32,441 nt of DNA, taken from contig PLWV01000009.1 of assembly GCA_003153155.1 (NCBI GenBank), forward strand, positions 1-32,441, read 5' to 3'. How positions within the stretch are numbered: the stretch's first letter is position 1; every line of letters starts with the position of its first letter. Made by a program: the position numbers and the translations under genes. The stretch comes from Gallionella sp. GTDB taxonomy: Bacteria; Pseudomonadota; Gammaproteobacteria; Burkholderiales; Gallionellaceae. Below, one piece after another: positions 10,016 to 19,865 of the stretch. Under the pieces are notes generated by a model. That model saw only the letters and a program-made list of their open reading frames with translations. It was not told the origin of the DNA and ran no database searches.

Positions 10016-13000
10016 TTGCGTTTATCCCAAATCAAGTTAGCCGGTTTTAAATCCTTCGTTGATCCCACGCACATTTCACTGCCGGGGCAGATCGTGGGTG
10101 TGGTCGGGCCGAACGGTTGCGGCAAGTCGAATGTGATCGATGCGTTGCGCTGGGTGCTGGGCGAATCCAAGGCTTCCGCGTTGCGCGGCGAAACCATGCA
10201 GGATGTGATCTTCAACGGTTCCAGCAAGCGCAAGCCGGTTTCGCGCGCCAGCGTCGAACTGATTTTCGACAACTCGCTGGGCAAGGCGAACGGGCAGTGG
10301 TCGAGCTACGCGGAAATTTCCATCAAACGCGTGTTGCAGCGCGACGGTGATTCCAGCTACCACATCAACAACCAGCACGTGCGGCGCAAGGACATTACCG
10401 ACATTTTTCTCGGCACCGGCCTGGGGGCGCGCGCCTACGCCATCATCGAGCAGGGCATGATCTCGCGCATCATCGAGGCCAAGCCGGAAGAATTGCGCAT
10501 CTTCCTCGAAGAAGCCGCGGGTGTTTCCAAATACCGCGACCGTCGCCGCGAGACCGAGTTGCGTATCGGCGACACGCGCGACAATTTGCTGCGCGTCAGC
10601 GATATCCTGCAAGAGTTGGAAAAGCAACTGGTGCATCTGGGTGCGCAGGCTGAGGTGGCGAAACAATATCGCGCGCTGGAGACGCAGCGTGACACCACAC
10701 AGCGTTTGTTCTGGCTGGTGAAAAAGCTGGAAGCCGAAGCGCAGCGCGTCAAATTTGCGCATGCCACGGAGAAAACGCGCACCGAACTGGAAGCCGAAAC
10801 TGCGCGGTTGCGCGACATCGAAAGCCAACTGGAAACCGCGCGCAGCGGGCATTACCAGCTTTCCGACGCGCTGCACGCCAAGCAGGGCGGGCTATACACG
10901 GCGAATGCCGAAATCGCGCGACTGGAGCAGCACATCAAACACGTTGCCGAGCAACGCCAGCGACTGACCCAACAGATCGCCAACACCGAGAAACAAATCG
11001 AACAGCAGCAACATCAACGCCAGGGTGTGCATTCCTTGCTGGAACACTGGCAGCGCCAGCAGGAAGGCGCGGCAAGCAAGGTCGAACAGAGCGAGCTGCA
11101 TGCCGGGTTGGAGGCAAAGAATTTGCCTCAAGCCGAGGAAGCAGCGCGCACTGCACAGGAACGCTACAACGCGCTGCAACGAGAACAGCTGCTACTGCAA
11201 CAGCAACTGCAATTGGCGGATACGCAACATGCCAATCTGCAACGCAACATTCAGCAACTGGAATCGCGCCGCTCACGTTTGCTGCTGGAAAAAGACAATC
11301 TGCCGGGCACTGATACCGGCGCTTTGCAGCAGGCGCAGCAGCAGTTGAACGAACTCGAAACAGAGCGTGCCGAGCAAGTGCAAAAACTGGCGCACTTGCA
11401 GGAACAATTACCGCTGGCCGATAGCGAGCGGCGCAATCAACGCGGTTCTTTGCAGCAGCAGGAACGTCTTCTGGCACAGACCGAGGCGCGCTTGCATGCC
11501 TTGCAGCAATTGCAGCGGCAGATCGATACCGACAAGAACCTGAATGCATGGCTGCAACAACACCAATTGGAAAAGTTGCCGCGTCTGTGGCAATCCATCC
11601 GCATCGAGAGCGGTTGGGAAGACGCGTTGGAAGCGGTATTGCGTGAGCGCCTGAATGCGCTTGCCTTGACGGATATGGGCGTTGCGGCTGAGTGGAGCGA
11701 TGCGCCTCCGGCGAAACTCGCCGTGTTCGCGCCGGGTGCCGCCGGGCAAAATAGCATCAGCGAGGTTGCGCAACTGAAACCGTTGTTGAGTTATGTGCAA
11801 TGTCAGGACGCGCAAGTGCTGCCGGTGATGCGCGATTGGCTGACACACGTGTATGCCGTGGCGGATGTGGCACAAGCTTATGCGCAGCGCGCGCAATTGC
11901 CGGCGGGTGGCTGGTTCATCACCCCGCAGGGACATCTGATCGGCATGCACAGCGTGTTTTTCCACGCACCGGATAGCCAGTTGCATGGGGTGTTGGCGAG
12001 GCAGCGCGAGATCGAAAAGCTGGAGCAGGAGTCAGCCGAACAAAATCGCAACGCGGAGTATTCCAGGCAACAGGTCGAGCGAGCCGAACAGCACTATCAA
12101 TCCATCGAAATACAAATCGCGCCGCTGCGCACCGCCGGCAACGAATTGCAGCAACGCTTGCATGCTCTGCAAATGCAAATACTCAAGCTCAATCAGGCGC
12201 ACGAGCGCAGCGCGGAACGCATCATGCAGATCGATCGCGAGATGCAGGAAGTGGCTGATCTGCTCGGCACTGAGCAACGCCAGCAGCACGGCATAGACGA
12301 ACAGATGGCGGTGCTGCGCGAGCAGATCGCCGCTTTCCATGCGCAAGTTGATGAGGCGCAGCGTCATGCCAACGCGCAGGACAGCGCCCTGCGTGAGCAG
12401 CGCGGCCGGGCGCAGCAAGCGCAACATGCCTTGCAGGAGGCGCGCTTCTTTGCCAAAACCTGCGCGGAAAAAATCGCCGATTTGCAACACAACACCCAGC
12501 AGATTACCGATGCGCTTGTGCAATTCGGACAAAATTTGAACCAGTTGCGCGCCGACTTGTCGGGCAGCGAGGATGAAACGGCCAAGCAACAGTTGCAAGC
12601 GGCATTGCTGGTGCGCCAGGCTTGCGAGCAAACGCTGGGCGAGGCGCGCAACATTCTGGAAAACGCCACAGTCAATCTGCAAAAATTCGAGCTGGAACGC
12701 CTTGCCTGTGAGCACAAGCTCAGCCCGCTTCGCGAGAAACTCAATGAGCTGACGCTTAAAGAACAAGAGTCGCGTTTGTATTTCGAACAATGGTCCGAGC
12801 AATTGCAGGGTGTGGATGAACAAGTGCTGATGCCGCTGCTGGAATACGAAAAACTTTTGTCCGGGCACCCGAGTGGCAACAACAAGCCGAATGTCTTGCA
12901 GAGCGAGTTGAATCGCCTGAATGCGGACATCGAGGCATTGGGTGCGGTGAATCTCGCGGCACTCGAAGAGTTGCAGGCCGCGACCGAACGCAAAGCCTAT

Positions 13001-13564
13001 CTGGATGCGCAAGCCAATGATTTGAACGAGGCGATGGCGACACTGGAAGAAGCGATACGCCGCATCGACAAAGAATCGCGCGAGCTGTTGATGGACACCT
13101 ACAATCAGGTCAATCTGCATCTGGCGGAAATGTTCCCGGTATTGTTCGCCGGTGGCGAAGCGCGCCTGGTGCTGACCGGCGAAGAGATACTCGACAGCGG
13201 CGTGCAGGTGATGGCGCAACCGCCGGGCAAGAAAAACAGCTCGATACATCTGTTGTCCGGCGGGGAAAAAGCCCTCACGGCGATTGCGCTGATATTCTCG
13301 TTATTTCAACTCAATCCGGCACCGTTCTGTTTGCTCGATGAAGTGGACGCGCCGCTGGACGATACCAATACCGAGCGGCTTTGCGCGCTGATCAAGAAAA
13401 TGGCGCAACACACCCAGTTCGTATTCATCAGTCACAACAAGATCACCATGGAGCTGGCGCAACAGTTGGTCGGTGTGACGATGCAGGAGAAGGGCGTGTC
13501 CAAAGTAGTGGCGGTGGACATCGAAGAAGCATTGCGGATGCGCGACGAGCAACTGGTCGCATAG
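10016..13564 (+). CDS. smc: Chromosome segregation ATPase SMC
   Basis: Condensin subunit, 1182 residues, that organises and segregates the chromosome with ScpA/ScpB. The head domain begins [18 protein letters not shown] with Walker A GPNGCGKS at residues 31-38. Long Gln/Glu-rich coiled coils flank a hinge at about 515-640. The C-terminal head has the LSGGEKAL signature (about 1080-1087) and Walker [14 protein letters not shown] (about 1102-1114). Translation starts at a TTG (10016); no ATG or GTG fits the family N-terminus. In the C-terminal coiled coil, residues about 944-952 (EKLLSGHPS) are encoded by the 25-bp dispersed repeat. The next gene converges from the minus strand 2 bp later. Confidence 0.97.
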   Translation: MRLSQIKLAGFKSFVDPTHISLPGQIVGVVGPNGCGKSNVIDALRWVLGESKASALRGETMQDVIFNGSSKRKPVSRASVELIFDNSLGKANGQWSSYAEISIKRVLQRDGDSSYHINNQHVRRKDITDIFLGTGLGARAYAIIEQGMISRIIEAKPEELRIFLEEAAGVSKYRDRRRETELRIGDTRDNLLRVSDILQELEKQLVHLGAQAEVAKQYRALETQRDTTQRLFWLVKKLEAEAQRVKFAHATEKTRTELEAETARLRDIESQLETARSGHYQLSDALHAKQGGLYTANAEIARLEQHIKHVAEQRQRLTQQIANTEKQIEQQQHQRQGVHSLLEHWQRQQEGAASKVEQSELHAGLEAKNLPQAEEAARTAQERYNALQREQLLLQQQLQLADTQHANLQRNIQQLESRRSRLLLEKDNLPGTDTGALQQAQQQLNELETERAEQVQKLAHLQEQLPLADSERRNQRGSLQQQERLLAQTEARLHALQQLQRQIDTDKNLNAWLQQHQLEKLPRLWQSIRIESGWEDALEAVLRERLNALALTDMGVAAEWSDAPPAKLAVFAPGAAGQNSISEVAQLKPLLSYVQCQDAQVLPVMRDWLTHVYAVADVAQAYAQRAQLPAGGWFITPQGHLIGMHSVFFHAPDSQLHGVLARQREIEKLEQESAEQNRNAEYSRQQVERAEQHYQSIEIQIAPLRTAGNELQQRLHALQMQILKLNQAHERSAERIMQIDREMQEVADLLGTEQRQQHGIDEQMAVLREQIAAFHAQVDEAQRHANAQDSALREQRGRAQQAQHALQEARFFAKTCAEKIADLQHNTQQITDALVQFGQNLNQLRADLSGSEDETAKQQLQAALLVRQACEQTLGEARNILENATVNLQKFELERLACEHKLSPLREKLNELTLKEQESRLYFEQWSEQLQGVDEQVLMPLLEYEKLLSGHPSGNNKPNVLQSELNRLNADIEALGAVNLAALEELQAATERKAYLDAQANDLNEAMATLEEAIRRIDKESRELLMDTYNQVNLHLAEMFPVLFAGGEARLVLTGEEILDSGVQVMAQPPGKKNSSIHLLSGGEKALTAIALIFSLFQLNPAPFCLLDEVDAPLDDTNTERLCALIKKMAQHTQFVFISHNKITMELAQQLVGVTMQEKGVSKVVAVDIEEALRMRDEQLVA
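12847..12871 (-). repeat. 25-bp dispersed repeat inside smc
   Basis: Reverse-orientation copy, identical in all 25 bases to those in acnA (4879-4903) and recJ (24666-24690). Read in the smc frame it gives EKLLSGHP, the same peptide as in RecJ. Confidence 0.85.
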
Positions 13565-13566
13565 GA

Positions 13567-14040
13567 TTATTTGCAGAGATTGCTGATGTCCTGTTGGGAC
13601 TTTTCGATGCGTTGCTGGCGTTGCGTGTCGTCTATGTAGGAACGTTCGCCCTTGGCATCGACCTCCACCATGCGCACGCCTGACTGCAAAGTTCTCAGAT
13701 TTTGTTGTGCGTTGGCGCAGTTGGCTTTGACAGCATCTGCAGCAGCCTGCTTCTGCGCGGCTTGGTCGGCGGCTGCTTGTTTTGCTTGTTGAGCCTTTTT
13801 CAATTCCGCTTCGCGTTCCGCAATGGTTTTCGGCGCGGCAGGCGCGCTTGTCGCGGTCACGCCGCTTGTGCCCGCAGAACCTTCGGAGTCGGATGCCGAA
13901 CGCAATGTTTCTGCCTTCGCCTCCGGGGGGGGCGGCTGATCCGAATAATGCACCCGACCTTGGACATCCACCCACTTGCTGATCGCAGCAAAGGTGTTTG
14001 CGCTGGTCAGCATTAACAAAATCAGCAGAAATTTGCTCAT
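13567..14040 (-). CDS. DUF4124 domain-containing exported protein
   Basis: A protein of 157 residues with an N-terminal signal sequence (MSKFLLILLMLTSANTFA). Then comes a DUF4124 motif, ISKWVDVQGRVHYSDQPPPP, typical of small envelope proteins in beta- and gammaproteobacteria. The remainder is Ala/Gln/Lys-rich, probably helical (about residues 70-115). I prefer the ATG at 14040 over the one at 14049, because AGGG lies 9 nt before the former and overlaps the latter. Convergent with smc. The molecular function of DUF4124 is not known. Confidence 0.8.
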   Translation of the reverse strand: MSKFLLILLMLTSANTFAAISKWVDVQGRVHYSDQPPPPEAKAETLRSASDSEGSAGTSGVTATSAPAAPKTIAEREAELKKAQQAKQAAADQAAQKQAAADAVKANCANAQQNLRTLQSGVRMVEVDAKGERSYIDDTQRQQRIEKSQQDISNLCK

Positions 14041-14187
14041 GACAATCATCCCTGTGGTAATGGTTTTTTGATTGAAATCAAATCCAGCCGAAAAAATTCA
14101 GCTAAATGCGGACATGAGTCTAGCATGTGGAGTTATGATTGCAACTGAATAAGATGTGCCGGATTAATGGGGCAAGGGGGGAGTGTT

Positions 14188-14856
14188 ATGCAGGATAGCA
14201 ATGCTGGCGCTGTTGCCAACAAAATCTATAACGATGTGGAAAAAAATGCCGAGGCGGTATTGAAGCTTTTCAATGCCTATTATCGCGATCACAATCATTC
14301 AGGAAAGCTTTACAACGATTTTCCGAATTTCTTTCTGTTCAAGCCAATTGTGCTGGAGGGCAAGGAAATCGCCACGCGCGGCTCGGAAAAATTGTTGCTG
14401 GAAGATGTCATTCAGCGCGCCAAGGCGCGCAACGGCTACATCAGCGTGTCCAAACATCGCAATCCAAAGCTGGATTACTACTGGCTGGGATTGTCGGTTA
14501 TGCCATTCATGATGGGTGATGCGGTGACCAAGGAAAATAAAGGCGAGTTCTTTTATATCCTCACCAAATTTATCGAGTTCACCAAGCAGCATCCGAAAAT
14601 GTATGGGGATTTAACTGCCGAAGTGGATTCCGACAAGGATATCGCATTGATGCTGGATGGGATCAGCAGAATGGCGGGTCGCCTCAGCGTATCATTCGAT
14701 ATATACCCGGAGAAGATGCTGGTGTCGTTTAATCCGAATTGGCCGGTGACGGAAGTCAAAAAGCTGCTCCAATCGCTCAAGGAAAACGATCAGGACTGGT
14801 GTGAAATGTTCTTCGAATACCTGATTTATGTGATGGGCAAGAAGACTATAGACTAG
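14188..14856 (+). CDS. Conserved-looking protein of unknown function
   Basis: A soluble, charged protein of 222 residues, with no signal peptide or membrane segment and no family that I recognise. The composition is mixed alpha/beta. There are aromatic-rich stretches (LYNDFPNFFLFKP about 40-52, DYYWLGLSVMPFMMGD about 95-110) and a C-terminal helical segment. The start at 14188 is chosen for the strong GGGGGGAG seven bases upstream; an in-frame ATG at 14167 has no ribosome site. The 3' end overlaps the convergent Smr gene by 11 bp. Codon usage looks ordinary for the window, so it is probably a real chromosomal gene. Confidence 0.7.
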   Translation: MQDSNAGAVANKIYNDVEKNAEAVLKLFNAYYRDHNHSGKLYNDFPNFFLFKPIVLEGKEIATRGSEKLLLEDVIQRAKARNGYISVSKHRNPKLDYYWLGLSVMPFMMGDAVTKENKGEFFYILTKFIEFTKQHPKMYGDLTAEVDSDKDIALMLDGISRMAGRLSVSFDIYPEKMLVSFNPNWPVTEVKKLLQSLKENDQDWCEMFFEYLIYVMGKKTID

Positions 14857-15430
14857 TCTTCAGCAGCACCAGTGCAGCGCCGCTGCCGCCGTCTTTGCTC
14901 GGTGCGTCGCAATATCCCAATACCTGCTGATGTTGACTGAGCCAGTGGCGCGTAAGCCTGCGCAACACCGCTTCGCCGCCTGGGCTATTCAGCCCCTTGC
15001 CATGTATCACCAGCACACAGCGCAACTTGCGCTGTGTCGCTTCATGTAAAAACTCCTGCAATAGTTTGCGCGCCGCATCGCTGTTATTGCCGTGCAGGTC
15101 GAGGCTGTCCTGAATAGGCCAAGTGCCGCGCCGCAGCTTGCGCAAGGCCATGCGCGACAGGCCGTTGCTCAAAAATTCATCCGGTGCGTCCCTATATGCG
15201 AAATCAGGGGCTGCGAAATCCGAAGAACTTTGGGCCGGGCACCCGTCCGACAGCGTGTCAGGTATTGCCAGAGGTGAGACGGGGGGATGAAGCAAAGGTT
15301 TGCGCGGGGCAGATCGTGGCGTGATGCGGTTTTGCTCCGCCAGCGGCTTTACTTCGCCGACTGCCACGCGAAACAGCGCGGCATCGTCGGGGTCAATCTT
15401 GCCAGTTTGATTTTTCGAAGGCTTCTTCAC
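14846..15430 (-). CDS. Smr domain protein (putative DNA endonuclease SmrA-like)
   Basis: A 194-residue protein whose C-terminal 85 residues form an Smr (MutS2-related) domain: DSLDLHGNNSDAARKLLQEF, then VLVIHGKGLNS, then GGSGAALVLL. The LDLHG and HGKG motifs are hallmarks of Smr nucleases. The N-terminal 100 residues are low-complexity and contain a diverged 25-bp repeat (15221-15245, encoding GCPAQSSS). The start is GTG at 15430 with a weak ribosome site, only 16 bp from the MITE-like element at 15447. trxB lies upstream on the same strand, so transcription may pass through the element. Confidence 0.85.
   Translation of the reverse strand: MKKPSKNQTGKIDPDDAALFRVAVGEVKPLAEQNRITPRSAPRKPLLHPPVSPLAIPDTLSDGCPAQSSSDFAAPDFAYRDAPDEFLSNGLSRMALRKLRRGTWPIQDSLDLHGNNSDAARKLLQEFLHEATQRKLRCVLVIHGKGLNSPGGEAVLRRLTRHWLSQHQQVLGYCDAPSKDGGSGAALVLLKTSL
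15221..15245 (-). repeat. Diverged 25-bp dispersed repeat in the Smr gene
   Basis: Matches the acnA/smc/recJ motif at 22 of 25 positions, in reverse orientation. The CCGGGCACCCG half is intact. Confidence 0.65.
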
Positions 15431-15446
15431 AACGATTGCGAGCGTG

Positions 15447-16625
<1,179 letters not shown>

Positions 16626-16749
16626 TCAGCAATTATTAAAGTGGGTTGAGGTTCACCGGCAGGAGAAATTTATGAACTGCCCCTGCCAATGACTGAACGA
16701 AGCTGGAATTTACCAGTAGTTGCGGCTGTCTGTCGAGCATCCATCGGCT

Positions 16750-16894
16750 AGCAGGGTATTGAAAAACTACTACGCTCGGCATAACTGCGTTGCTCAAGGG
16801 CTCAAAATGCTCATTTACTATGTGTAAACTCCGCTTTTTCGCCCTTTCGCGCCTTGTTCTGCTGTCGCTCGCTACGTTTTTCAACACCCTGTTA
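16750..16894. mobile_element. MITE-like element, copy 2
   Basis: About 145 bp with terminal inverted repeats (CAGGGTATTGAAAAAC left, GTTTTTCAACACCCTG right). Its reverse complement aligns along its length with copy 1 at 15447-15654, except for that copy's internal extra segment. It ends 13 bp before the mltB start codon, so it may supply or disrupt the mltB leader. Confidence 0.85.
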
Positions 16895-16907
16895 GAATCC
16901 ACACACT

Positions 16908-17948
16908 ATGAAAGTTATTTTTGCCATTCCTTTGCTGGTGCTGTTTCTCGCGGTGCATTTGGCTCATGCAGCCACGTTGCCGGGTATCCCTGAATTCATT
17001 GATGAAATGGTTGCCAAGCACAAATTCAAGCGTGCCGAATTGGAAAGCGTGTTTGCCCATGCGCAGCATGTTCCGGCCGTGATCGACGCCATTTCCCGTC
17101 CGGCCACCACCAAGCCGTGGCTGGAATATCGTGCGGCCTTTGTTAATTCGCAGCGCATCAAGCTGGGTTTGGAATTCTGGCACAGATACCGGAAAACCAT
17201 GCGGCGTGCCGAGCGGAAATACGGCGTGCCGCAGGAAATAATTGTCGCGGTGATCGGTGTGGAAACCATCTATGGTCAGGATGCGGGTACTTTCCGCACC
17301 ATAGATGCGCTGACCACGCTGGCATTCGATTATCCGCCGCGCGCCGATTTCTTTCGCAGCGAGTTGGAGAATTTTCTGTTGCTGGCACGCGAACAGCAGT
17401 TCGATTTGCTTGCCATACGCGGCTCATATGCCGGCGCGCTGGGTATCCCGCAATTCATGCCGAGCAGTTATCGCATCTATGCGGTGGATTTCAACGGCAA
17501 CCACAGGATCAATTTACTGCGCGAAGCCAATGATGCGATAGGCAGCGTCGCCAACTACCTGAAATACTTTGGCTGGATCAGCGACGCACCCGGGGTTTTA
17601 CAATCTGCAGGCGCGGGCAAGTCACTGCCGCATAAGGGGCAGGTCAGGGCGATGCCGCCGATTGCGGTGCGTGCGCAGGTCAGCGAGGAAATCTGTGCCG
17701 GAGACATCACAACCCCGCGCACACTCGCGGCATGGCTGGTAGCGGGAATAGTGCCATGCGTGAATTTGGCTCAGGACCAGACTGCGCGCTTGATCGATTT
17801 TACTGTGGGGGAAGGCAAGGAGTTTTGGCTGGTGTTCAACAATTTCGAGGTCATCACGCGCTACAACAACAGTGATTTCTATGCGATGTCAGTGTTCCAA
17901 TTGGCGGAAGCATTGAAACAGGCGCGCAAGACTAACCACGCAAAGTAA
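16908..17948 (+). CDS. mltB: Membrane-associated lytic murein transglycosylase B
   Basis: Cleaves peptidoglycan glycan strands to 1,6-anhydro-muropeptides. 346 residues. A signal peptide (hydrophobic residues 3-19, cleavage near AHA) directs export; no lipobox is evident, so it may be periplasmic rather than lipid-anchored. The catalytic Glu119 lies in VIGVETIYG, followed by the MltB-family motifs RTIDALTTLAFDYPPR, RGSYAGALGIPQFMPSSY and DAIGSVANYLKYFGW. The ATG at 16908 follows the MITE-like element closely. The 3' end overlaps the convergent NlpC/P60 gene by 17 bp, placing two cell-wall hydrolases side by side. Confidence 0.93.
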   Translation: MKVIFAIPLLVLFLAVHLAHAATLPGIPEFIDEMVAKHKFKRAELESVFAHAQHVPAVIDAISRPATTKPWLEYRAAFVNSQRIKLGLEFWHRYRKTMRRAERKYGVPQEIIVAVIGVETIYGQDAGTFRTIDALTTLAFDYPPRADFFRSELENFLLLAREQQFDLLAIRGSYAGALGIPQFMPSSYRIYAVDFNGNHRINLLREANDAIGSVANYLKYFGWISDAPGVLQSAGAGKSLPHKGQVRAMPPIAVRAQVSEEICAGDITTPRTLAAWLVAGIVPCVNLAQDQTARLIDFTVGEGKEFWLVFNNFEVITRYNNSDFYAMSVFQLAEALKQARKTNHAK

Positions 17949-18399
17949 TGCGCCGCGCGCCGTCGTAGTGCCTTTTCCAATAAGTTTCGCGCATATTCTC
18001 CGTGCGAACGCTGCCGCTGCTGCTGGGTGCATGAATGAAGCGATCACCGCCCAGATAGATCCCGACATGTGAAAACTTGCGTTGCAGTGTGTTGAAAAAA
18101 ACCAGGTCGCCGTTGCGCAGATCGCCCGTGCTGATTGCCTGGCCGAGGTGACTTATTTGGTCAGAGCTGCGCGGTAAATTGATGCCTAGCGTATGGCGAA
18201 ACACATGAACGACAAAACCGCTGCAATCAAATCCTTTATCCGGTGAGTTACCGCCATATTTGTAAGGGATGCCAACCAGACTCCGGGCATAAGAAGTAAG
18301 CTTCCTGGCCGCAGCATCACTATCCGGTGTCCGCACATCGTTTTTCATAGACGCGCAAGCACTGAGCAACAATATGGATAACAGCAGGATGGATTTCAT
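17932..18399 (-). CDS. NlpC/P60-family lipoprotein endopeptidase
   Basis: Peptidoglycan peptide hydrolase of 155 residues. An N-terminal lipoprotein signal (LLLSAC, lipidated Cys at residue 15) is followed by an NlpC/P60 domain: GIPYKYGGNSPDKGFDCSGFV with catalytic Cys59, then FSHVGIYLGG with catalytic His111 and FIHAPSS. It resembles Spr/MepS-type hydrolases, which open space for new cell-wall strands. Converges on mltB. The 25-bp repeat variant at 18401-18425 begins 1 nt upstream of the ATG and occupies the place of a ribosome site; no clear Shine-Dalgarno sequence is visible. Confidence 0.92.
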   Translation of the reverse strand: MKSILLLSILLLSACASMKNDVRTPDSDAAARKLTSYARSLVGIPYKYGGNSPDKGFDCSGFVVHVFRHTLGINLPRSSDQISHLGQAISTGDLRNGDLVFFNTLQRKFSHVGIYLGGDRFIHAPSSSGSVRTENMRETYWKRHYDGARRITLRG

Positions 18400-18400
18400 G

Positions 18401-18425
18401 CGGATGCCCGGCCATTAGTTTTTCG
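18401..18425 (+). repeat. 25-bp dispersed repeat variant at the nlpC-like gene start
   Basis: Matches the acnA/smc/recJ motif at 21 of 25 positions (CGGATGCCCGG start, AGTTTTTCG end). It abuts the start codon of the minus-strand gene, like the copy at 26353-26377 upstream of recJ. Confidence 0.6.
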
Positions 18426-18501
18426 GAGTGTGAATCTAATCTACAACATCTGTGTTTGTAAAGAACGCTTCTCTGACGGGACCTCTAAAAATCCATTAGA
18501 C

Positions 18502-18799
18502 CGTCATTCCGGCGAAGGCCGGAATCCAGTCATAAAAAATACTCTGCGAATAACCAGCGACTTGGCTGGCGCCGTTTGCCAGCTCAGTCGAATGGCTAGT
18601 AGTTTCATCAGCAGACAAAATCATGATGTTGTCCCACTTTCGTGGGGAATTGTTAATCATCTGGATTCCGGCGAATCCCTCACCTCAATCCTCTCCCGCT
18701 TGCGGGAGAGGAGGCAATCGCTCTTTCCCCCTTTGGGGGAAAGTTGGATAGAGGGCTGGCCGGAATGACGCAATTCTTTACTAATGAATTATCTGGGTT
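18502..18799. repeat. Compound nested palindromic region
   Basis: CGTCATTCCGGC at 18502-18513 pairs with GCCGGAATGACG at 18759-18770, and GCCGGAATCCAG at 18518-18529 pairs with CTGGATTCCGGC at 18661-18672. Between and after these lie a 22-bp palindrome at 18690-18711 (CCTCTCCCGC arm), a CTTTCCCCC/GGGGGAAAG hairpin at 18723-18743 and an ATAACCAG-type unit at 18550-18611. 18781-18799 is a reverse copy of the AACCCAGATAATTCATTAG end, with a partial counterpart (ATCCATTAG) at 18491-18499. No gene is present in 18400-18882. Confidence 0.8.
18550..18611 (+). repeat. ATAACCAG...CATCAG hairpin repeat, solo copy
   Basis: A full unit: ATAACCAG, outer stem CGACT/AGTCG, inner stem GGCTGGC/GCCAGCT, then AATGGCTAGTAGTTTCATCAG-type tail. 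It belongs to the same family as the array at 19911-20179 and the reverse copy at 23003-23058. Confidence 0.8.
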
Positions 18800-18826
18800 C
18801 AACTCTAACGGGGGAAAGACCGGGCG

Positions 18827-18861
18827 AAAAAACGCCCGATGGCTTTACAGTCTATCGGGCG
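18827..18861 (-). terminator. Rho-independent terminator of the DUF2892 gene
   Basis: On the minus strand, CGCCCGAT and ATCGGGCG form an 8-bp stem followed by six T. It lies 22 nt beyond the stop at 18883. Confidence 0.8.
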
Positions 18862-18882
18862 CAGCGGGTGTTTGCAGAATGA

Positions 18883-19074
18883 TTATTTTTTCATCTGGCA
18901 GGTGTTCATGCCGAAGATTGCATATGCCGGACAAAAACTGAAGAGGCCGGTCAACAGCGGAACGACGCCGATCCAGCCCCACAAGCCGACTGTTCCGGTG
19001 GCTGCCAGCCCAATCAACACCAGACCGGCAATCACGCGTAATACGCGATCAATTGTACCCACGTTGTATTTCAT
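18883..19074 (-). CDS. DUF2892 inner-membrane protein (YgaP-like membrane segment)
   Basis: A 63-residue protein with two membrane helices (about residues 13-28 and 33-48) and the family pattern NVGTIDRVLRV ... GLWGWIGVVPLLTGLFSFCPAYAIFGMNTC. The two conserved cysteines (FCPAY, NTC) are present. DUF2892 often stands alone or is fused to rhodanese domains as in YgaP, so a role in sulfur handling is possible but unproven. AGGAG lies 6-7 nt before the ATG at 19074. It lies downstream of a Crp/Fnr-family gene, and its own leader holds a perfect CRP/FNR-type site (19136-19151), suggesting control by its neighbour. Confidence 0.88.
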   Translation of the reverse strand: MKYNVGTIDRVLRVIAGLVLIGLAATGTVGLWGWIGVVPLLTGLFSFCPAYAIFGMNTCQMKK

Positions 19075-19135
19075 TTTGATCTCCTTCGAATAGGTTAGGG
19101 GAAAGTGCAGGTTAGAAGATTTGCGCCTGTTTGTC

Positions 19136-19151
19136 TGTGATAAAAATCACA
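19136..19151. promoter_or_regulatory. CRP/FNR-type operator
   Basis: TGTGA, six bases (TAAAAA), TCACA: a perfect match to the CRP-type dyad. It lies 62 bp before the DUF2892 start and 38 bp after the stop of the Crp/Fnr-family gene. That position suits an activator site for a separate DUF2892 promoter. Which family member binds it is inferred, not shown. Confidence 0.65.
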
Positions 19152-19188
19152 TAGGGAAATCGCGGACGCAGGTCCGAGATCTGTCTCA

Positions 19189-19854
19189 CTAAAGGTCGGC
19201 GAATTTTTTGAGTGCTGTCGCATCGGTAATGTCGATTTGCTCGCGTCCCAGTCTTACCCAACCTTGTTCGGCAAAGCCTTTGAGCAAACGACTGACGATC
19301 TCCCGCGCGCTGCCAAGTTCGTCGGCCAGGGCCTGATGGGTGGCGTGGATAGGGCTGGGCTTGTTGATCAGGAGATTTGCCAGACGTTGGTCGAGCTTTT
19401 GAAAAGCCACGGCAGAAACCAGTTGCATCAGGTCGGTGAGCCGATCAGAAAACAGGTGGAACACATAGCTGCGAAACGCTTCCTGTTTGCCGATCAGGGT
19501 GTGGAAAGCGGTGGCCGGCAGCAACACCATCTCTAGAGCTTGTTCGGCGACACCGCGCGCGTGATAGCGCGTGTTGCCAAGCAGGCAGCTGCTGGTGAGG
19601 ATGCAACTCTCGCCCGGCATGACGCGATACAGTTGCAATTCGCGCCCATTCGGCGCGGCCTTTATGACGCGAATGTTCCCGGACAGCAGCAGCGGAAAGC
19701 CATGACAAGGTTGGTTCTCGTCGAACACCACCGTTTCCGTTGGGAGCTGCATAAAACTTGCCGCTTCCAGCAATGTTTCACGATCTGCAGCAGGCAGTTC
19801 GCGCAGCATGGGATATTGCTGCAAAAGACGGGATTTTGTGTGGTTATCTAACAT
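19189..19854 (-). CDS. Crp/Fnr-family transcriptional regulator
   Basis: 221 residues. An N-terminal cyclic-nucleotide-binding-like beta-barrel (about 20-130, with FDENQPCHGFPLLLSGNIRV and GESCILTSSCLLG) joins a long dimer helix and a C-terminal winged helix. The recognition segment is THQALADELGSAREIVSRLLKGFAEQGW (quoted: LADELGSAREIVSR, about 180-193). There is no N-terminal FNR cysteine cluster, so it is not a classical [4Fe-4S] FNR; Cys residues occur inside the sensor domain (PCHG, SCILTSSC). The ligand is unknown. No strong ribosome site is seen before the ATG at 19854. The DUF2892 gene downstream is the likely target. Confidence 0.9.
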   Translation of the reverse strand: MLDNHTKSRLLQQYPMLRELPAADRETLLEAASFMQLPTETVVFDENQPCHGFPLLLSGNIRVIKAAPNGRELQLYRVMPGESCILTSSCLLGNTRYHARGVAEQALEMVLLPATAFHTLIGKQEAFRSYVFHLFSDRLTDLMQLVSAVAFQKLDQRLANLLINKPSPIHATHQALADELGSAREIVSRLLKGFAEQGWVRLGREQIDITDATALKKFADL

Positions 19855-19865
19855 GGAATTTAGCC

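Noticed and set aside
12032..13249. 405-codon frame antisense to smc
   Set aside because: Leu/Gln/Phe-rich mirror of the smc coiled coil, with no independent start signal or motif.
18430..18768. 112-codon frame in the compound palindrome region
   Set aside because: Made almost entirely of repeat DNA (RHSGEGRNP-type peptide from the CATTCCGGCGAAGG repeat).
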